Part shown: positions 63,165-64,000 of the stretch, piece after piece
How the letters are laid out: every line of letters begins with the position of its first letter
Numbering within the stretch: position 1 is the first letter of the stretch
Source: Cranoglanis bouderius
Taxonomy: Eukaryota; Chordata; Actinopteri; Siluriformes; Cranoglanididae
Assembly (NCBI GenBank): GCA_023630585.1
Contig: CM042536.1
Coordinates: 28,930,964-28,994,963 of the forward strand
Direction of reading: 5' to 3'
DNA: 64,000 bases
Made by a program: the position numbers and the translations under genes
Notes under the pieces: generated by a model
What the model was told of the DNA's origin: nothing
Databases searched by the model: none
What the model saw: the letters and a program-made list of their open reading frames with translations, nothing else

Positions 63165-63722
63165 ACATTCACACACACACACTCTCACACTTTTCTTCAG
63201 GCTGTCATTTCCACTTCACCTAATCCCTCTTACCCAAGAGAGAAGGAAAAAAAAAAACATTTCTATCACCATGACAACTGGTTCTCACTGCTACTCCCAC
63301 CTGATTGGTCAGTACTGAACAAATAAGAAATGATTGGTTGAGGGAAGCATGTAAATGTTTATACAGATAACGAATGAAACCGAGCGCAACTTTCTCTTTT
63401 CAACTTTCAAGTTTTAAATGTATTGGCGAGGCAGCTGAAAGACTGCAGCAGATCTGACATCTCAACATGGTTTATCCTCTCTTCCCTGCCTTCTTTCATC
63501 ATTCCACTCGTCCGTCAGGGCTGACTGACGTTCAGCTGAAGCAGCCCCTCAAACGGCCTTTGTCTTTCAGTGACTTTGAGGAATATAAATGAAAAACGAA
63601 GCTTTTTTTCTGTGGTGACCCACATTTTTAGAGTCTTGTGTGTCTATAAAGGGCTGCACACACTTGGGATGTGGAAACGAATTACGCTGATCCAAGAGTG
63701 TTCGAAGTTCGTAATATTTATG

Positions 63723-63726
<4 letters not shown>

Positions 63727-63761
<35 letters not shown>
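63727..63761. repeat. Poly-A tract
   Basis: About 35 consecutive A. Similar tracts occur at 3248-3281, 9041-9064, 24045-24073 and 28407-28431. Confidence 0.95.
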
Positions 63762-63763
<2 letters not shown>

Positions 63764-64000
63764 GTTCCACTTTTGTTCTAAACTTCCTAAACTTTTAACT
63801 TTCTAAATAACCCTCAGAAATATACCCCCACCCCCCCCACCCCAATTTTTCATGCCTACGTTTCAACAGCCATTAAAATGGCCATATTTCAAATATTTGG
63901 TTTTAGGGAGTGGTGTTTCTATATAGTTCATTTTTTCATCAAAGATCACTTGATGATGCACATAAACCTGTTGCTGAATGGACATGATAGGTGTAAGGAC

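Larger units (their letters stand above)
62735..64000 (-). other. tle5 intron up to window edge
   Basis: No tle5 upstream exon (the DRIKDEFQLLQAQYHS-type segment) was found, so it should lie to the right. Contains (CA)n, the 12-base minisatellite, a (TC)n run at 63130-63163 and a long poly-A. Confidence 0.6.

Noticed and set aside
62717..63178. Open frame of 153 codons with Thr-His-Thr-Cys repeats
   Set aside because: It reads the 12-base minisatellite and (CA)n tracts and overlaps the tle5 exon in the wrong frame.
63961..64000. Possible tle5 upstream exon ending CAACAG before GTTTAT at the window edge
   Set aside because: Only six bases between a possible acceptor and donor, with no TLE residues readable.

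Overview
The window is vertebrate nuclear DNA from a ray-finned fish. The evidence is split genes with GT/AG introns, tRNA-derived SINEs, many Tc1/mariner-type DNA transposons, non-autonomous inverted-repeat elements, and long (AT)n and (CA)n microsatellites. The repeat mix suggests an otophysan, possibly a catfish. That species guess is inference, because no diagnostic marker is present.

Two Groucho/TLE co-repressor genes lie head to tail on the minus strand. The right one (53101-62734) is tle5 (aes, amino-terminal enhancer of split). Its last five coding exons are present, and its first exons lie beyond the right edge. The left one (6785-35860) is a divergent tle2-like gene that starts at MYPHGRPQ in a CpG-rich region. 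Eleven phase-compatible exons can be followed from the start codon to an in-frame TAG that sits exactly at the last codon before a good splice donor. Read as it stands, they encode a 297-residue protein with the Q (tetramerisation) region and a proline/serine-rich linker but no WD40 propeller. I saw no WD40 exons in the 6.8 kb to the left. In tle2-like exons 3-6 and their tle5 counterparts the sizes are identical (64, 45, 63 and 75 nt), as expected for tandem paralogues. TLE2 and TLE5 are also neighbours in mammals.

Layout: 1-6784 holds no confident exon, only repeats, two SINEs and one exon-like stretch. 6785-35860 is the tle2-like gene, with a 12.4 kb first intron carrying two Tc1-type remnants and several non-autonomous elements. 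35837-36470 is its CpG-rich first exon and upstream region, followed by an (AT)n-(GA)n microsatellite. 36.5-48.8 kb lies between the genes and is rich in transposons: a piggyBac-like element, a nearly full-length Tc1 element inside two older elements, and other Tc1 remnants. 48.8-53.1 kb is probably tle5 3' UTR or flank. 53.1-64 kb is tle5.

The most abundant unexplained component is a repeat of about 0.7-0.9 kb ('Rep-A' here), with about a dozen copies in both orientations, several split by younger insertions. No rRNA, functional tRNA, CRISPR or prokaryotic feature was found. Most other open frames are low-complexity or repeat-derived.
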